A stretch of DNA of 64,000 bases from Methanoculleus frigidifontis (GTDB lineage Archaea; Halobacteriota; Methanomicrobia; Methanomicrobiales; Methanoculleaceae): NCBI RefSeq assembly GCF_030464345.1, contig NZ_VCYH01000008.1:62001-126000 (forward strand), given 5' to 3'. The notes below the pieces were generated by a model, which was not told the DNA's origin, ran no database searches, and saw nothing but the letters and a program-made list of their open reading frames with translations. Below are positions 17,695 through 25,379 of this stretch, piece after piece (positions within the stretch are counted from its first letter, which is position 1; every line of letters begins with the position of its first letter). Both the position numbers and the translations under genes were made by a program.

Positions 17695-17948
17695 AGCCGG
17701 AGGTGCTCCTGTCGCGCTGCTCGTTTGCAGAAGCGCGGGAGTACATCAAGAAACACGTTCGGGAATACTACGAGGTGGAACCGGGCTATAAGATCCACGA
17801 CGTCCACCTGATCGGCGTTCCGCCGCTGTACGTCGGCATCGACGGAGAGGACGTCGTATTTCCCTATACCAAACCCTGCCACGGCACCTTTGTGGTGAAG
17901 GTTGCAGGCGGGGATGCGATCGGGCGGTTGCGTTCCCGCAGAAAATAG
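17673..17948 (+). CDS. DUF1894 protein, methanogen-specific
   Basis: A 91-residue protein of DUF1894 (SFAEAREYIKKHVREYYEVE, then HLIGVPPLYVGIDGEDVVFP and PCHGTFVVKV). The ATG at 17673 is preceded by GAGGTG at five bases, so it is preferred over the ATG at 17691 although it overlaps the DUF1890 gene by 22 bases. Function unknown. It closes the cutA-fdhD unit. Confidence 0.83.
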   Translation: MGCLEAMKPEVLLSRCSFAEAREYIKKHVREYYEVEPGYKIHDVHLIGVPPLYVGIDGEDVVFPYTKPCHGTFVVKVAGGDAIGRLRSRRK

Positions 17949-17953
17949 CCCTC

Positions 17954-17958
17954 TTTTT
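17954..17958 (+). terminator. T-run after the DUF1894 gene
   Basis: A run of five T in CCCTCTTTTTCCC begins about six bases after the stop codon, the kind of oligo-T signal that ends archaeal transcripts. No hairpin is needed or seen. Confidence 0.4.
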
Positions 17959-18027
17959 CCCGCTTCTCATATCCGTCACCCATAGAGCAATCAGCATCCG
18001 CGACAGATGCTGCTACGGAGCTTCCCG

Positions 18028-18723
18028 ATGACATTCGCCAGTGCCGGAACCGGCTTGGTACACGACCATCGATGCCCCGCTCTGCGGGTGAGGAACCTCT
18101 CCCGGGTTTTCGGAGAGAGGTCTGTGCTTGTCGGCGTCTCGTTCTCGGTCGAGGCCGGAGAGACCCTCGCCGTGACGGGCCCTTCGGGTTCGGGCAAATC
18201 AGTGCTGCTCAAATGCCTCAATCGTCTCATCGAACCGTCGGGTGGAACGATCGAGGTCTTCGGCACCGATAGTATGCACTGCGATCCGGTCGAGATCCGG
18301 CGGCGCGTCTGCCTTGTCGGCCAGGTGCCGGTGCTCTTTCCCGGCACGGTGGAGGAGAATCTTGCCTATCCCTTCTCGTTTCAGGCGAACCGGCACTGCC
18401 CAAGACCCGACTTCGGCGGCGTTCTGGAAGCCGTGGGTCTGGGGCGGACGTACCTTGCAAAAGATGCGCAGACGCTCTCGGGCGGCGAGGCGCAACGGGT
18501 CTGTATTGCCCGGGCGCTCTGTCTCGATCCCGAGGTGCTCCTCCTCGACGAACCGACGTCGGCGCTCGACCGGGCATCCGCCGGGGTTGTGGAGGAGACG
18601 ATACGCCGGCTCAATGCCGGAGGGCGGACGATTGTCGTGGTCACGCACGATCTCCGCCAGGCAGAGACGCTCGGCAGGAGGGTCATGCGGATGCGGGACG
18701 GTCGTGTGGAGGATATCGTATGA
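18028..18723 (+). CDS. ABC transporter ATP-binding protein, FetA/YbbL-like
   Basis: A protein of about 231 residues with all ABC motifs: Walker A GPSGSGKSVL, Q-loop CLVGQVPVLFPGT, signature LSGGEAQR, Walker B VLLLDEPTSALD, and the switch His in VVVTHDLRQ. It overlaps the next gene (ATGA), which is an FetB/YbbM-type permease, so the two form an exporter or metal-homeostasis transporter. ATG 18028 with GGAG seven bases upstream is preferred over the ATG at 18007, which lacks a site. No substrate-binding protein is encoded, which fits export. Confidence 0.88.
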   Translation: MTFASAGTGLVHDHRCPALRVRNLSRVFGERSVLVGVSFSVEAGETLAVTGPSGSGKSVLLKCLNRLIEPSGGTIEVFGTDSMHCDPVEIRRRVCLVGQVPVLFPGTVEENLAYPFSFQANRHCPRPDFGGVLEAVGLGRTYLAKDAQTLSGGEAQRVCIARALCLDPEVLLLDEPTSALDRASAGVVEETIRRLNAGGRTIVVVTHDLRQAETLGRRVMRMRDGRVEDIV

Positions 18724-19529
18724 CCGATCCGCTGTACGATCCGGCAGTCGGGCTCGTGAACCTCGGGCTTGCACTGCTGCTCATCGGCCTGGTTCTCATC
18801 CTCTCCTGGTACAAACAGCTCGGGCTGTCGCGGGAGATCGGGGTCGCAACCCTGCGCGCCGTCGTCCAGCTGCTGCTTGTCGTGCTCATCGTCGTGGCCG
18901 TCTTCGAGTCCGAAAATCTGCTCCTGATCGTCCTCGTCCTCGCGGCGATGATGGGAATCGCTGCAGTCATATCGGCAAAACGGGCGATGGGGATTCATCG
19001 TCCGCTCCGGATCACCTTCCCGGCGATCTCGGGAAGCTCTTCGGCCGTCCTGCTGGTGCTGATCCTCCTCGGTGTCATGCCGGTCACGCCCGAGTTTCTC
19101 ATCCCTATCGGGAGCATGACCGTCGGGGCATCGATGATCGCCTGTTCGCTTGCCCTGAACCGGTTTACCGGAGAGATAGCGTCGAATCGTGCGAAGATCG
19201 AGACGGCGCTCTGTCTTGGGGCAACGCCGGAGGAGGCCGTCGCCCCCTTCACCCGGGAGAGCGTGAAGGCATCGCTCATCCCCTCCATCGACCGGCTCAA
19301 GGCGCTCGGCGTCGTCGTCCTTCCCGGTGCGATGTCAGGGATGATCGTTGCAGGCGTCGATCCCATCTGGGCTGCCGAGTACCAGCTGGTGATCATGTTT
19401 CTCCTGTTTTCGGCGGAGGCGTTTACGTCTGTCATTGCCACGGGGCTGGCACGGGGCGCCCTTCCCCTGCCATATGCCGGCATGAGCGCAGCCGGGTCGC
19501 CGGAAACAATTCTGCAGAAGAGCGCGTAG
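18720..19529 (+). CDS. ABC transporter permease, FetB/YbbM (UPF0014) family
   Basis: A 269-residue membrane protein with about seven hydrophobic segments. Family marks are SREIGVATLRAVVQL near residue 38, PIGSMTVGASMIACSLALNR, the conserved LGATPEEAVAPF cytoplasmic loop, and LPGAMSGMIVAGVDPIWAAE. The Escherichia coli pair FetAB is reported to export iron under peroxide stress; the same function here is an inference by family. Translationally coupled to its ATPase. Confidence 0.9.
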   Translation: MTDPLYDPAVGLVNLGLALLLIGLVLILSWYKQLGLSREIGVATLRAVVQLLLVVLIVVAVFESENLLLIVLVLAAMMGIAAVISAKRAMGIHRPLRITFPAISGSSSAVLLVLILLGVMPVTPEFLIPIGSMTVGASMIACSLALNRFTGEIASNRAKIETALCLGATPEEAVAPFTRESVKASLIPSIDRLKALGVVVLPGAMSGMIVAGVDPIWAAEYQLVIMFLLFSAEAFTSVIATGLARGALPLPYAGMSAAGSPETILQKSA

Positions 19530-19672
19530 CACAGGACCCGTGCGCACCTGGCAGAGGTATATGCAAACTCCTATATCCGAAAACCTGTCTATGTTGAACT
19601 GGTTACCAGTGGTCATACATGCGATCGAAGACTTCGACCGATGCCCGGCGACTCCCTGCACAGAGTGATACC

Positions 19673-22000
19673 ATGGACGAAAGAGTGAAGCTGCTGCTGA
19701 TTGAAGACACCCTCTCCGACCCTTCTTGCATTCGCGAAATACTTGGTTCGTGCACCGATCTCTGCGAGGTCGTGCAGTGCGGACGAATTGAAGCCGCAAT
19801 CTCCGCTATTTTTCAGGATACGTTCGATATTGCAGTGCTTGATCCGAACCTTCCGGGCAGCACCGGCGTCGAGGCCGTTCGTGTGCTGCACGATCGCGCA
19901 CCCGACCTTCCCATCATCATCCTGTCGGAGCATGCAGACCGCAATCCGGCTCTTCACCCCGCGCAGAGCGGGGTTCGTGAGTATCGGATCCGGGCTGCAG
20001 CGAACGCGGGCTTCGTCCGCCGCGCAATAGGGCACGTCCGTGAGCAGAAGAGGGTGACCCGGGGGCTTCGCCGCCCCGAGGGCTGCTACCGGCAGATCGT
20101 GGAGAGCCTGAACGAAGGGGTCTGTGCCGTCGATCCCTGGGGCACCATCACCTTCTGCAACCCGCGGATGGCGGAGATGCTGGGCTCCGTGCCGGAGGAA
20201 CTTGCCGGCAGATCCGTCTATGATTTTGTCTCCGGCGAGTGCTGGGAGGAGATGGAGCGACACTTTGATCTCCCGCAGCAGTATGAGTGCACCTTTGTCA
20301 GGCAGGACGGCAGCCGGATGACCGGGCTCGTTGCAGCATCGCTGCTGACCGGTGGCGACGGCATCCCCTGCGGCTCGATCATCGGCGTCATGGACATCAC
20401 CGAGCGCAAGCGCGCCGAGCACCGGATGCAGATCATGGAGATGGCCGTTGCATCGTCGGTCAGCGCCATTGCATTCATCGATCCTGCCGGGAAGGTTTCG
20501 TACGTCAACCCGGCGTTTCTCGCTCTCTGGGGGTACGATTCGGCGGATGAGGTTCTGGGCAGGGCGGCACCGTCTTTCTGGGACGACGAGTGTGCGGCCG
20601 GGGAGATGCTGCAGGCTGTCTGGCGCGACGGGCAGTGGACCGATGAGATGGTTGGCAAACGGCGGGATGGCACGACGTTCGATCTCCGGTTCTCGTCGAA
20701 CACCGTCACCGATGAGTCCGGTGAGCCGGTCACGATCATGGCCTCGTTCGTCGATATCACCGAACGTAAACGCGCTGAGCAGGAGATCCTGACGCGGAAC
20801 CGGCAGTTGATCGTTCTTAACCGGATCATCGGTTCGTCCGCCTCGTCGCTCTCGCTTTCGGAGCTCCTGGAGACCGGGATGAAACGCACGCTCGAGCTGA
20901 TGGAGCATGACGTCGGGCTTGTATACATGCTCGATGCGGAGCGGAAACGGGCGCTGCTGCAGTACCATGAGAATCTCCCGGCCGACGCACTTGCGCGCAG
21001 CCGTATCATAAAAGTGCATCACTGGCCGCTCAACTTTGTCTTCATCGCCGGGCAGGCGCGGTATATCGAGAGCAGCGCTGCGTTAAGTTCTATCGAGTCA
21101 GCTCTCCTTCACGAACTCGATATCGCGTCTCTTGCCTGCATCCCGCTTACCGCGGAATCGGTCGTTGTGGGGGCGCTCTATATCGGCAGCAAGACCGGGC
21201 AGTCGTTCTCGGGTGAGGAAAAGACGCTCCTTGAGGCGATCGGCAAGGAGATCGGGTCGGGTATTCTGAAAGGGATGCTCCACAAACGGCTCGAGGCGGC
21301 GAACCGGGAAGCGAACCTCTACCTGGATATCATGACCCACGATATCAGGAACGCCGAGAACGTCGCGAACCTCTATGCCGATCTCCTCATCGAGATGCTC
21401 GACGGAGAGGCGGCGGCGTATGCCCGGAAGCTGCAGAGGGGTCTTCGAAAAAGCATCGAGATCCTGGCGAACGTCTCGACGATACGCCGGATTCACCGGG
21501 CTTCGCCAGAAATGACGCCGTGTGACCTCGAACGGGTTATCCGCGACGTGATCGGGATATTTCCGGATGTCCGGATCGTCTATGAGGGGACGGCCTGCGA
21601 GGTATGGGCGGACGACCTCATCTCCGAAGTCTTCGGAAACCTGATCGGCAACAGCATCAAGTTCGGCGGGCCGGATGTCACAATCGGCATCCGCGTCGAG
21701 GAGTACGACGGCGAGAATGTGCTGGTCTCGGTCGAGGATACCGGGCCCGGCGTGCCGGATCTCCTGAAGAAATCAATATTCCACCGGTTCGAGCGGGGGC
21801 GGTCGCATGGGAGCGGCGATGGGCTGGGTCTGTATATCGCAAAGAAACTCATCGAGCGCTACGGGGGGCACGTCTGGGTAGACGACCGTGTGGAGAACCG
21901 TCCCGAGCTCGGGGCGGCGTTCCGGTTTACCCTGCGTGAAGTGTTCCATGCAGGGGATGGCAGCGCCGCAGACGACGAGTACGTTCTCGAAGAGGAGTAG
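19673..22000 (+). CDS. Soluble sensor histidine kinase (receiver-like, PAS, PAS, GAF, HATPase)
   Basis: A 775-residue cytoplasmic kinase without membrane segments. Domains in order: receiver-like (1-110, LLLIEDTLSDPS and Asp in VLDPNLPG), PAS (about 130-240, ending DITERKRAE), PAS (about 250-375), GAF (about 385-540), dimerisation/His (YLDIMTHDIRNAE) and ATPase with N box NLIGNSIKFGG, DTGPGVPD and GDGLGLYIAKKL. In the receiver-like domain the usual Lys near strand 5 is Arg (YRIRAAAN), so phosphorylation may be altered. The start is uncertain: 19619 is also in frame, but 19673 begins at the receiver domain. No cognate regulator is adjacent. Confidence 0.88.
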   Translation: MDERVKLLLIEDTLSDPSCIREILGSCTDLCEVVQCGRIEAAISAIFQDTFDIAVLDPNLPGSTGVEAVRVLHDRAPDLPIIILSEHADRNPALHPAQSGVREYRIRAAANAGFVRRAIGHVREQKRVTRGLRRPEGCYRQIVESLNEGVCAVDPWGTITFCNPRMAEMLGSVPEELAGRSVYDFVSGECWEEMERHFDLPQQYECTFVRQDGSRMTGLVAASLLTGGDGIPCGSIIGVMDITERKRAEHRMQIMEMAVASSVSAIAFIDPAGKVSYVNPAFLALWGYDSADEVLGRAAPSFWDDECAAGEMLQAVWRDGQWTDEMVGKRRDGTTFDLRFSSNTVTDESGEPVTIMASFVDITERKRAEQEILTRNRQLIVLNRIIGSSASSLSLSELLETGMKRTLELMEHDVGLVYMLDAERKRALLQYHENLPADALARSRIIKVHHWPLNFVFIAGQARYIESSAALSSIESALLHELDIASLACIPLTAESVVVGALYIGSKTGQSFSGEEKTLLEAIGKEIGSGILKGMLHKRLEAANREANLYLDIMTHDIRNAENVANLYADLLIEMLDGEAAAYARKLQRGLRKSIEILANVSTIRRIHRASPEMTPCDLERVIRDVIGIFPDVRIVYEGTACEVWADDLISEVFGNLIGNSIKFGGPDVTIGIRVEEYDGENVLVSVEDTGPGVPDLLKKSIFHRFERGRSHGSGDGLGLYIAKKLIERYGGHVWVDDRVENRPELGAAFRFTLREVFHAGDGSAADDEYVLEEE

Positions 22001-22088
22001 GGTCAGATCGGCGGCTTCGACCGATACGCGTTGGCGCCCTGCTCCGGAGTGACGCGATCGCCGCTACAACTCCGGGATCGGAGGGCCG

Positions 22089-22104
22089 CCCCGGCATGCC
22101 GGGG
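22089..22104. terminator. Perfect GC palindrome after the kinase gene
   Basis: CCCCGGCATGCCGGGG is a 16-base perfect inverted repeat 89 bases after the kinase stop codon. It could be a transcript-end hairpin or a protein site; no T-run follows, so the terminator reading is weak. Confidence 0.3.
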
Positions 22105-22244
22105 TAGTGCTCCAGCATATACCTGATACGTGATCGCAGAGAATCCGACCGAATTCCGCTATCCACCAACCCGCGTTCATGACAAAAATCGGGCTTTGGT
22201 GAAGCTCTCTTCCGGCTGTCATTCTTCCCTGACGAGATTGGTGC

Positions 22245-22410
22245 TGGACCGGGCTTGTCCGGGGACGACCGTTTTCCCGGGTGTCTCCCCTGTCTCCCGC
22301 GAAGATCCACAGACATCGTCAACCCCACCCCTCAAGGGGCGGGGGCAGTCATGGCGATACCCAGGGGAAAGCCGTGCCCCGGGTTGCAATCAATCGGGAA
22401 CACCCGGATG
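22245..22410 (-). repeat. Dispersed intergenic repeat, copy 2 (short form, inverted)
   Basis: Read on the minus strand it reproduces the segments of copy 1 at 10145-10400 in the same order: GGGCACGGCTTTCCCCTGGG, TATCGCCATGACT, GGGGTTGACGATGTCTG, GGATCTTCGCGGGAGA, CCCGGGAAAACGGTCGTC and GGACAAGCCCGGTC. It lacks the extra GC-rich blocks of copy 1. Both copies lie in unusually long gaps between genes. Confidence 0.7.
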
Positions 22411-22643
22411 CGATCGCAACAAAGGGAGTATCAGTTGTTTCGGAGGGCACTACCCCGGGAGGGTGTGCAACCGACCAATCACCTGCATGAGGAGTATCAT
22501 ATCTTTCCTGAAGCACTGTCGCCGGGGTGAGGTTTGCTCTGTGCCCCTGCCCGGGGCGGCACTTCTGTTTCTCCTCCCGAAAAAACCGTTTTTTCTGATA
22601 GATAGTGGCCAAACGTCGGACGATTCGGTTGAATCTCAAAAGA

Positions 22644-22651
22644 TTTATAAA
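22644..22651 (+). promoter_or_regulatory. TATA box of the tspO gene
   Basis: TTTATAAA within AAAAGATTTATAAATC is centred about 25 bases before the ATG at 22672. A GGAG also sits ten bases before the ATG, so whether the message is leaderless or has a very short leader cannot be decided. Confidence 0.55.
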
Positions 22652-22671
22652 TCTGTCGGAGTATTATTGGC

Positions 22672-23157
22672 ATGAGTATGCCGTTCACTAAAATACTTAA
22701 ATTCATTGCTGCAATCGCAGTCTGCCAGGCCGCAGGCCTCATCGGCACGATATTCACGACGCCTGCGATTCCCACCTGGTATGCAGCCCTGACAAAACCC
22801 GATCTCACGCCGCCGTCATGGGTCTTCGGGCCGGTCTGGACGATCCTCTACCTCCTGATGGGCATCGCGCTCTACCTGGTCTGGCTGCGGGGGTGGGAGA
22901 AAAGAGATGTGAAGGTGGCCATGTCTATCTTCGGTGTCCAGCTCGTCCTCAATGTTCTCTGGTCGTACTTCTTCTTCGGGCTTCAGATGCCCTCCGTTGC
23001 CTTCATCGAGATCATCATTCTCTGGATTGCGATCGCCCTCTCGATATGGAGTTTTGCCAGGGTATCGGTACCTGCGGCGATCCTGCTCGTCCCCTACATA
23101 ATCTGGGTGAGTTTTGCCGCGTATCTCACCTATGCCATCTCGGTTCTGAACCCGTGA
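22672..23157 (+). CDS. tspO: TspO/MBR family tryptophan-rich membrane protein
   Basis: A 161-residue five-helix membrane protein of the TspO / translocator-protein family, which binds porphyrins and related tetrapyrroles. Family hallmarks are PTWYAALTKPDLTPPSWVFG, WTILYLLMGIALYLVW, and the helix LNVLWSYFFFGLQMP; the late segment YIIWVSFAAYLTYAI is also conserved. In a methanogen it might relate to tetrapyrrole (F430, corrinoid) handling, but that is a guess. It is monocistronic with its own TATA box. Confidence 0.94.
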   Translation: MSMPFTKILKFIAAIAVCQAAGLIGTIFTTPAIPTWYAALTKPDLTPPSWVFGPVWTILYLLMGIALYLVWLRGWEKRDVKVAMSIFGVQLVLNVLWSYFFFGLQMPSVAFIEIIILWIAIALSIWSFARVSVPAAILLVPYIIWVSFAAYLTYAISVLNP

Positions 23158-23214
23158 AGAGCCGTTGCAGGATCTCCTGACCCTGGATTCCTTCTTTTAC
23201 CGCGTTGAAAAGAG

Positions 23215-23817
23215 TTATTCCTTCTCGATCTGTCGCCAGACGTGGCCGAACCGCTGCAGTGCGGTGTAATGTCCGAGGGCACCGAAGATGACCAGCAGCC
23301 ACCCGAGATAGTTCAGGCCGAAGACTGCGCCCGGTATCAGGATCGTCAGGATGCCGGCGATGATGATCAGCACCAGGCGGTCGGCCCGCCCGAGCAGCCC
23401 GCCGTAGTAGCGGCCGACGCCGACTGCCTGCGCCTGAGTCCCGAGATAGGACGACATCAGCACTCCTGTCAGGGCGAAGACGCCGATCTGCCAGGATGCG
23501 GCTCCCCCGGCGAAGATGCCGGTGATGATGAAGATGTCGGCGTAGCGGTCGATGACGTGGTCGAGGAAATCCCCGCGAAGGCTGGCGGTCCCGAGGTCGC
23601 GTGCGAGAGCCCCGTCGAGGGCGTCGAAGAGCGCGTTGAGGGCGACCATCAGGACACCGAGAGCGACGGCTCCCGCCCAGAACGCGGCGCCGGCTGCGGC
23701 TGAAAACCCGAGAGCTGCAACGGTATAGGTATTCGGGGTCAGTCCGAGCCGTTTGGAGATTGCCACCAGGGGCCCGAAGAAACCCTGCACATGCGGTCGA
23801 AATTGATCGAGCGTCAT
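23215..23817 (-). CDS. CDP-alcohol phosphatidyltransferase, probable archaetidylinositol-phosphate synthase type
   Basis: A 200-residue membrane enzyme that joins a polar alcohol to CDP-archaeol. The catalytic signature of the family, Asp-x2-Asp-Gly-x2-Ala-Arg-x8-Gly-x3-Asp-x3-Asp, is complete at about residues 65-90 (ALFDALDGALARDLGTASLR then GDFLDHVIDRYAD). Several hydrophobic helices surround it. The archaeal inositol-phosphate-type subfamily is likely from the DHVIDRYAD segment and short length, but glycerol-phosphate enzymes share the signature. It directly abuts the preceding kinase gene in an operon. Confidence 0.87.
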   Translation of the reverse strand: MTLDQFRPHVQGFFGPLVAISKRLGLTPNTYTVAALGFSAAAGAAFWAGAVALGVLMVALNALFDALDGALARDLGTASLRGDFLDHVIDRYADIFIITGIFAGGAASWQIGVFALTGVLMSSYLGTQAQAVGVGRYYGGLLGRADRLVLIIIAGILTILIPGAVFGLNYLGWLLVIFGALGHYTALQRFGHVWRQIEKE

Positions 23818-24327
23818 CTAATCCAGCACCAGATAGTCGGTCCAGTCGATATGTCCGTAGGATGATGGCAGTTTTCCTCTCATAAACTGCTCGATCCTGT
23901 CCGCGCACTCCGGGGCGGTCTGCTCCGTCGTATCCAGTTCGAGAATGGTATCTTCGGGGCGCTCTTCGAGCGTCTCGACCAGGACGACGTCCAGTGCCTC
24001 GGCCTCCGTGTTCTCGGCGATCTTTTCGGGCGCATATCCCCGGGGGAGGAGCCTTTGCTGCAGGACGTCGGGACGGCACCGGAGTACCACGATCCGGTCG
24101 CAGGGGAGGAAATGGGCGAGGTGCCCCTCGACGATCCCGTCGATCGGTGGAAACTCCTCTGCCCACCGCTCGACGTCGACGACGAGGGTGTCCCGGTCCC
24201 GGTCTTCTGCGAGGACGTAGTCCCGGATCGTATCCTTGATCCACACGACGATATGCCCCCGCCGTTCGAGCTCGCGAGCGACGGAGGTTTTTCCGGTGCC
24301 GGGCGTCCCGGTGATGCCGATCATCAT
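23818..24327 (-). CDS. Adenylate kinase-like nucleotide kinase (AK6/Fap7 type)
   Basis: A 169-residue P-loop kinase starting MMIGITGTPGTGKTSVA (Walker A). The AK6/Fap7 features are a WIKDTIRDYVL segment, VVDVERWAEE, DGIVEGHLAHFLPCDRIVVL and the lid LLPRGYAPEKIAENTEAEA. The family acts as adenylate kinase/ATPase; the yeast and archaeal proteins assist small-subunit ribosome maturation. The start ATG overlaps the hisC stop (ATGA). A much longer upstream frame in the same register is the shadow of hisC. Confidence 0.9.
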   Translation of the reverse strand: MMIGITGTPGTGKTSVARELERRGHIVVWIKDTIRDYVLAEDRDRDTLVVDVERWAEEFPPIDGIVEGHLAHFLPCDRIVVLRCRPDVLQQRLLPRGYAPEKIAENTEAEALDVVLVETLEERPEDTILELDTTEQTAPECADRIEQFMRGKLPSSYGHIDWTDYLVLD

Positions 24328-25379
24328 AGCGCCGTTATCGCCTCGAGGAACCGTATGTTCTCCCAGTCGTCGCCGATGCTGACCCTGATGTAGTGATTGC
24401 CGAGATCCGGGAAGCTCGTGCACGACCGGACGAGGACGCCCCGCGTGGCGAGGAGGTCGACGACCTCGTCCCCGGTATGGGGGGCGACGTCCAGCATGAC
24501 GAAGTTTGCGTCGGAGGGGCATGCCGCAAACGGCGTCTCGGTGAGGAACCGCTCCCGCCACCGGCGGACGTGGTCGCAGGTCGCCGTGACGTGCTCGCGG
24601 TCGCGAAGCGCCCCGGCGGCGGCCGCTGCCGAGACCGCGTTCAGCGCGAACGGGGTCGCCGCCCGCTGGTAGTAGGGAGCAAACCACCCGGGGACGAAGG
24701 CATAACCGACCCGAAGGCCGGCGAGGGAGAAGATCTTGGACATCGTCCTGCCTAGGATGAGGTTGTCGTACTCCCGCATCAGCGGCCGGTAGTCGATCGC
24801 GGAGAAGTCGACGTAGGCGTTGTCGAGGAAGAGGAGGCAGTCGATGCCCTCGAGGATCTCCCGCACCGCTTCGGTCGGGGTTGCGTTGCCGGTCGGGTTG
24901 TTCGGCGAGCAGAGGAAGGCGAGCCTGGCGCCGCTGCAGGCGTCGATGAAGGTCTCCGGGTTGACCGAAAAGTCCTCGCGCCGGGGCACGTTCCCAACGG
25001 CGGCACCGTGGGCGGCGCCGGCGATGCCGTAGAACGAGAAGGTCGGCGTCGCCACGACGATCCGCCCGCCGGGTTCGACGACCGTCCGGATGACCGTTTC
25101 GATGACGCCGTCCATGCCCGCGCCGGTCACGAAGTGGTAGTCGCCGTGGTAGCGGCAGAGTGCCGTGCAGAGGTCCGCCGTCCGCTCGTCGGGGTAGCGG
25201 TTCCCCTCGAGCAGGGCGGCGCCTGCGGCCTCGATGGCGAGGGGAGAGGGAGGGCGGGGGTTTTCGTTGCTGGCGAGCCGCGCGATGCGGTCGAAGCCGT
25301 GCTCACGTGCCACGTCCTCCGCCCGCTTTGCGTACGAGTAGCCTTCGCGGCAGAAACACGGTCTAATCAAGTGCTGCAT
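24324..25379 (-). CDS. hisC: Histidinol-phosphate aminotransferase
   Basis: A 351-residue class-I PLP aminotransferase of histidine synthesis. It has LASNENPRPPSPLA, VTGAGMDGVIETVIR, CSPNNPTGN, DNAYVDFS and the PLP Lys in GRTMSKIFSLAGLRVGYA. The C-terminal NHYIRVSIG Arg binds the substrate. A Cys-rich N-terminal extension (CFCREGYSYAKR) precedes the core. A GAGGT site five bases before the ATG supports the start, which overlaps argD by 17 bases. A cobyric-acid-type CobD or threonine-phosphate enzyme is a less likely alternative. Confidence 0.9.
   Translation of the reverse strand: MQHLIRPCFCREGYSYAKRAEDVAREHGFDRIARLASNENPRPPSPLAIEAAGAALLEGNRYPDERTADLCTALCRYHGDYHFVTGAGMDGVIETVIRTVVEPGGRIVVATPTFSFYGIAGAAHGAAVGNVPRREDFSVNPETFIDACSGARLAFLCSPNNPTGNATPTEAVREILEGIDCLLFLDNAYVDFSAIDYRPLMREYDNLILGRTMSKIFSLAGLRVGYAFVPGWFAPYYQRAATPFALNAVSAAAAAGALRDREHVTATCDHVRRWRERFLTETPFAACPSDANFVMLDVAPHTGDEVVDLLATRGVLVRSCTSFPDLGNHYIRVSIGDDWENIRFLEAITAL

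Larger units (their letters stand above)
22001..22671. other. Non-coding gap between the histidine kinase gene and tspO
   Basis: Contains a 16-base perfect palindrome just after the kinase gene, the short form of the dispersed repeat at about 22245-22410, and an AT-rich tspO promoter at its end. Open frames within it are of repeat-like composition and match no family, so no gene is called. Confidence 0.6.

Noticed and set aside
22130-22675. Possible proteins in the kinase-tspO gap
   Set aside because: They cover the second copy of the same repeat and change frame relative to the first copy, as expected of non-coding DNA.
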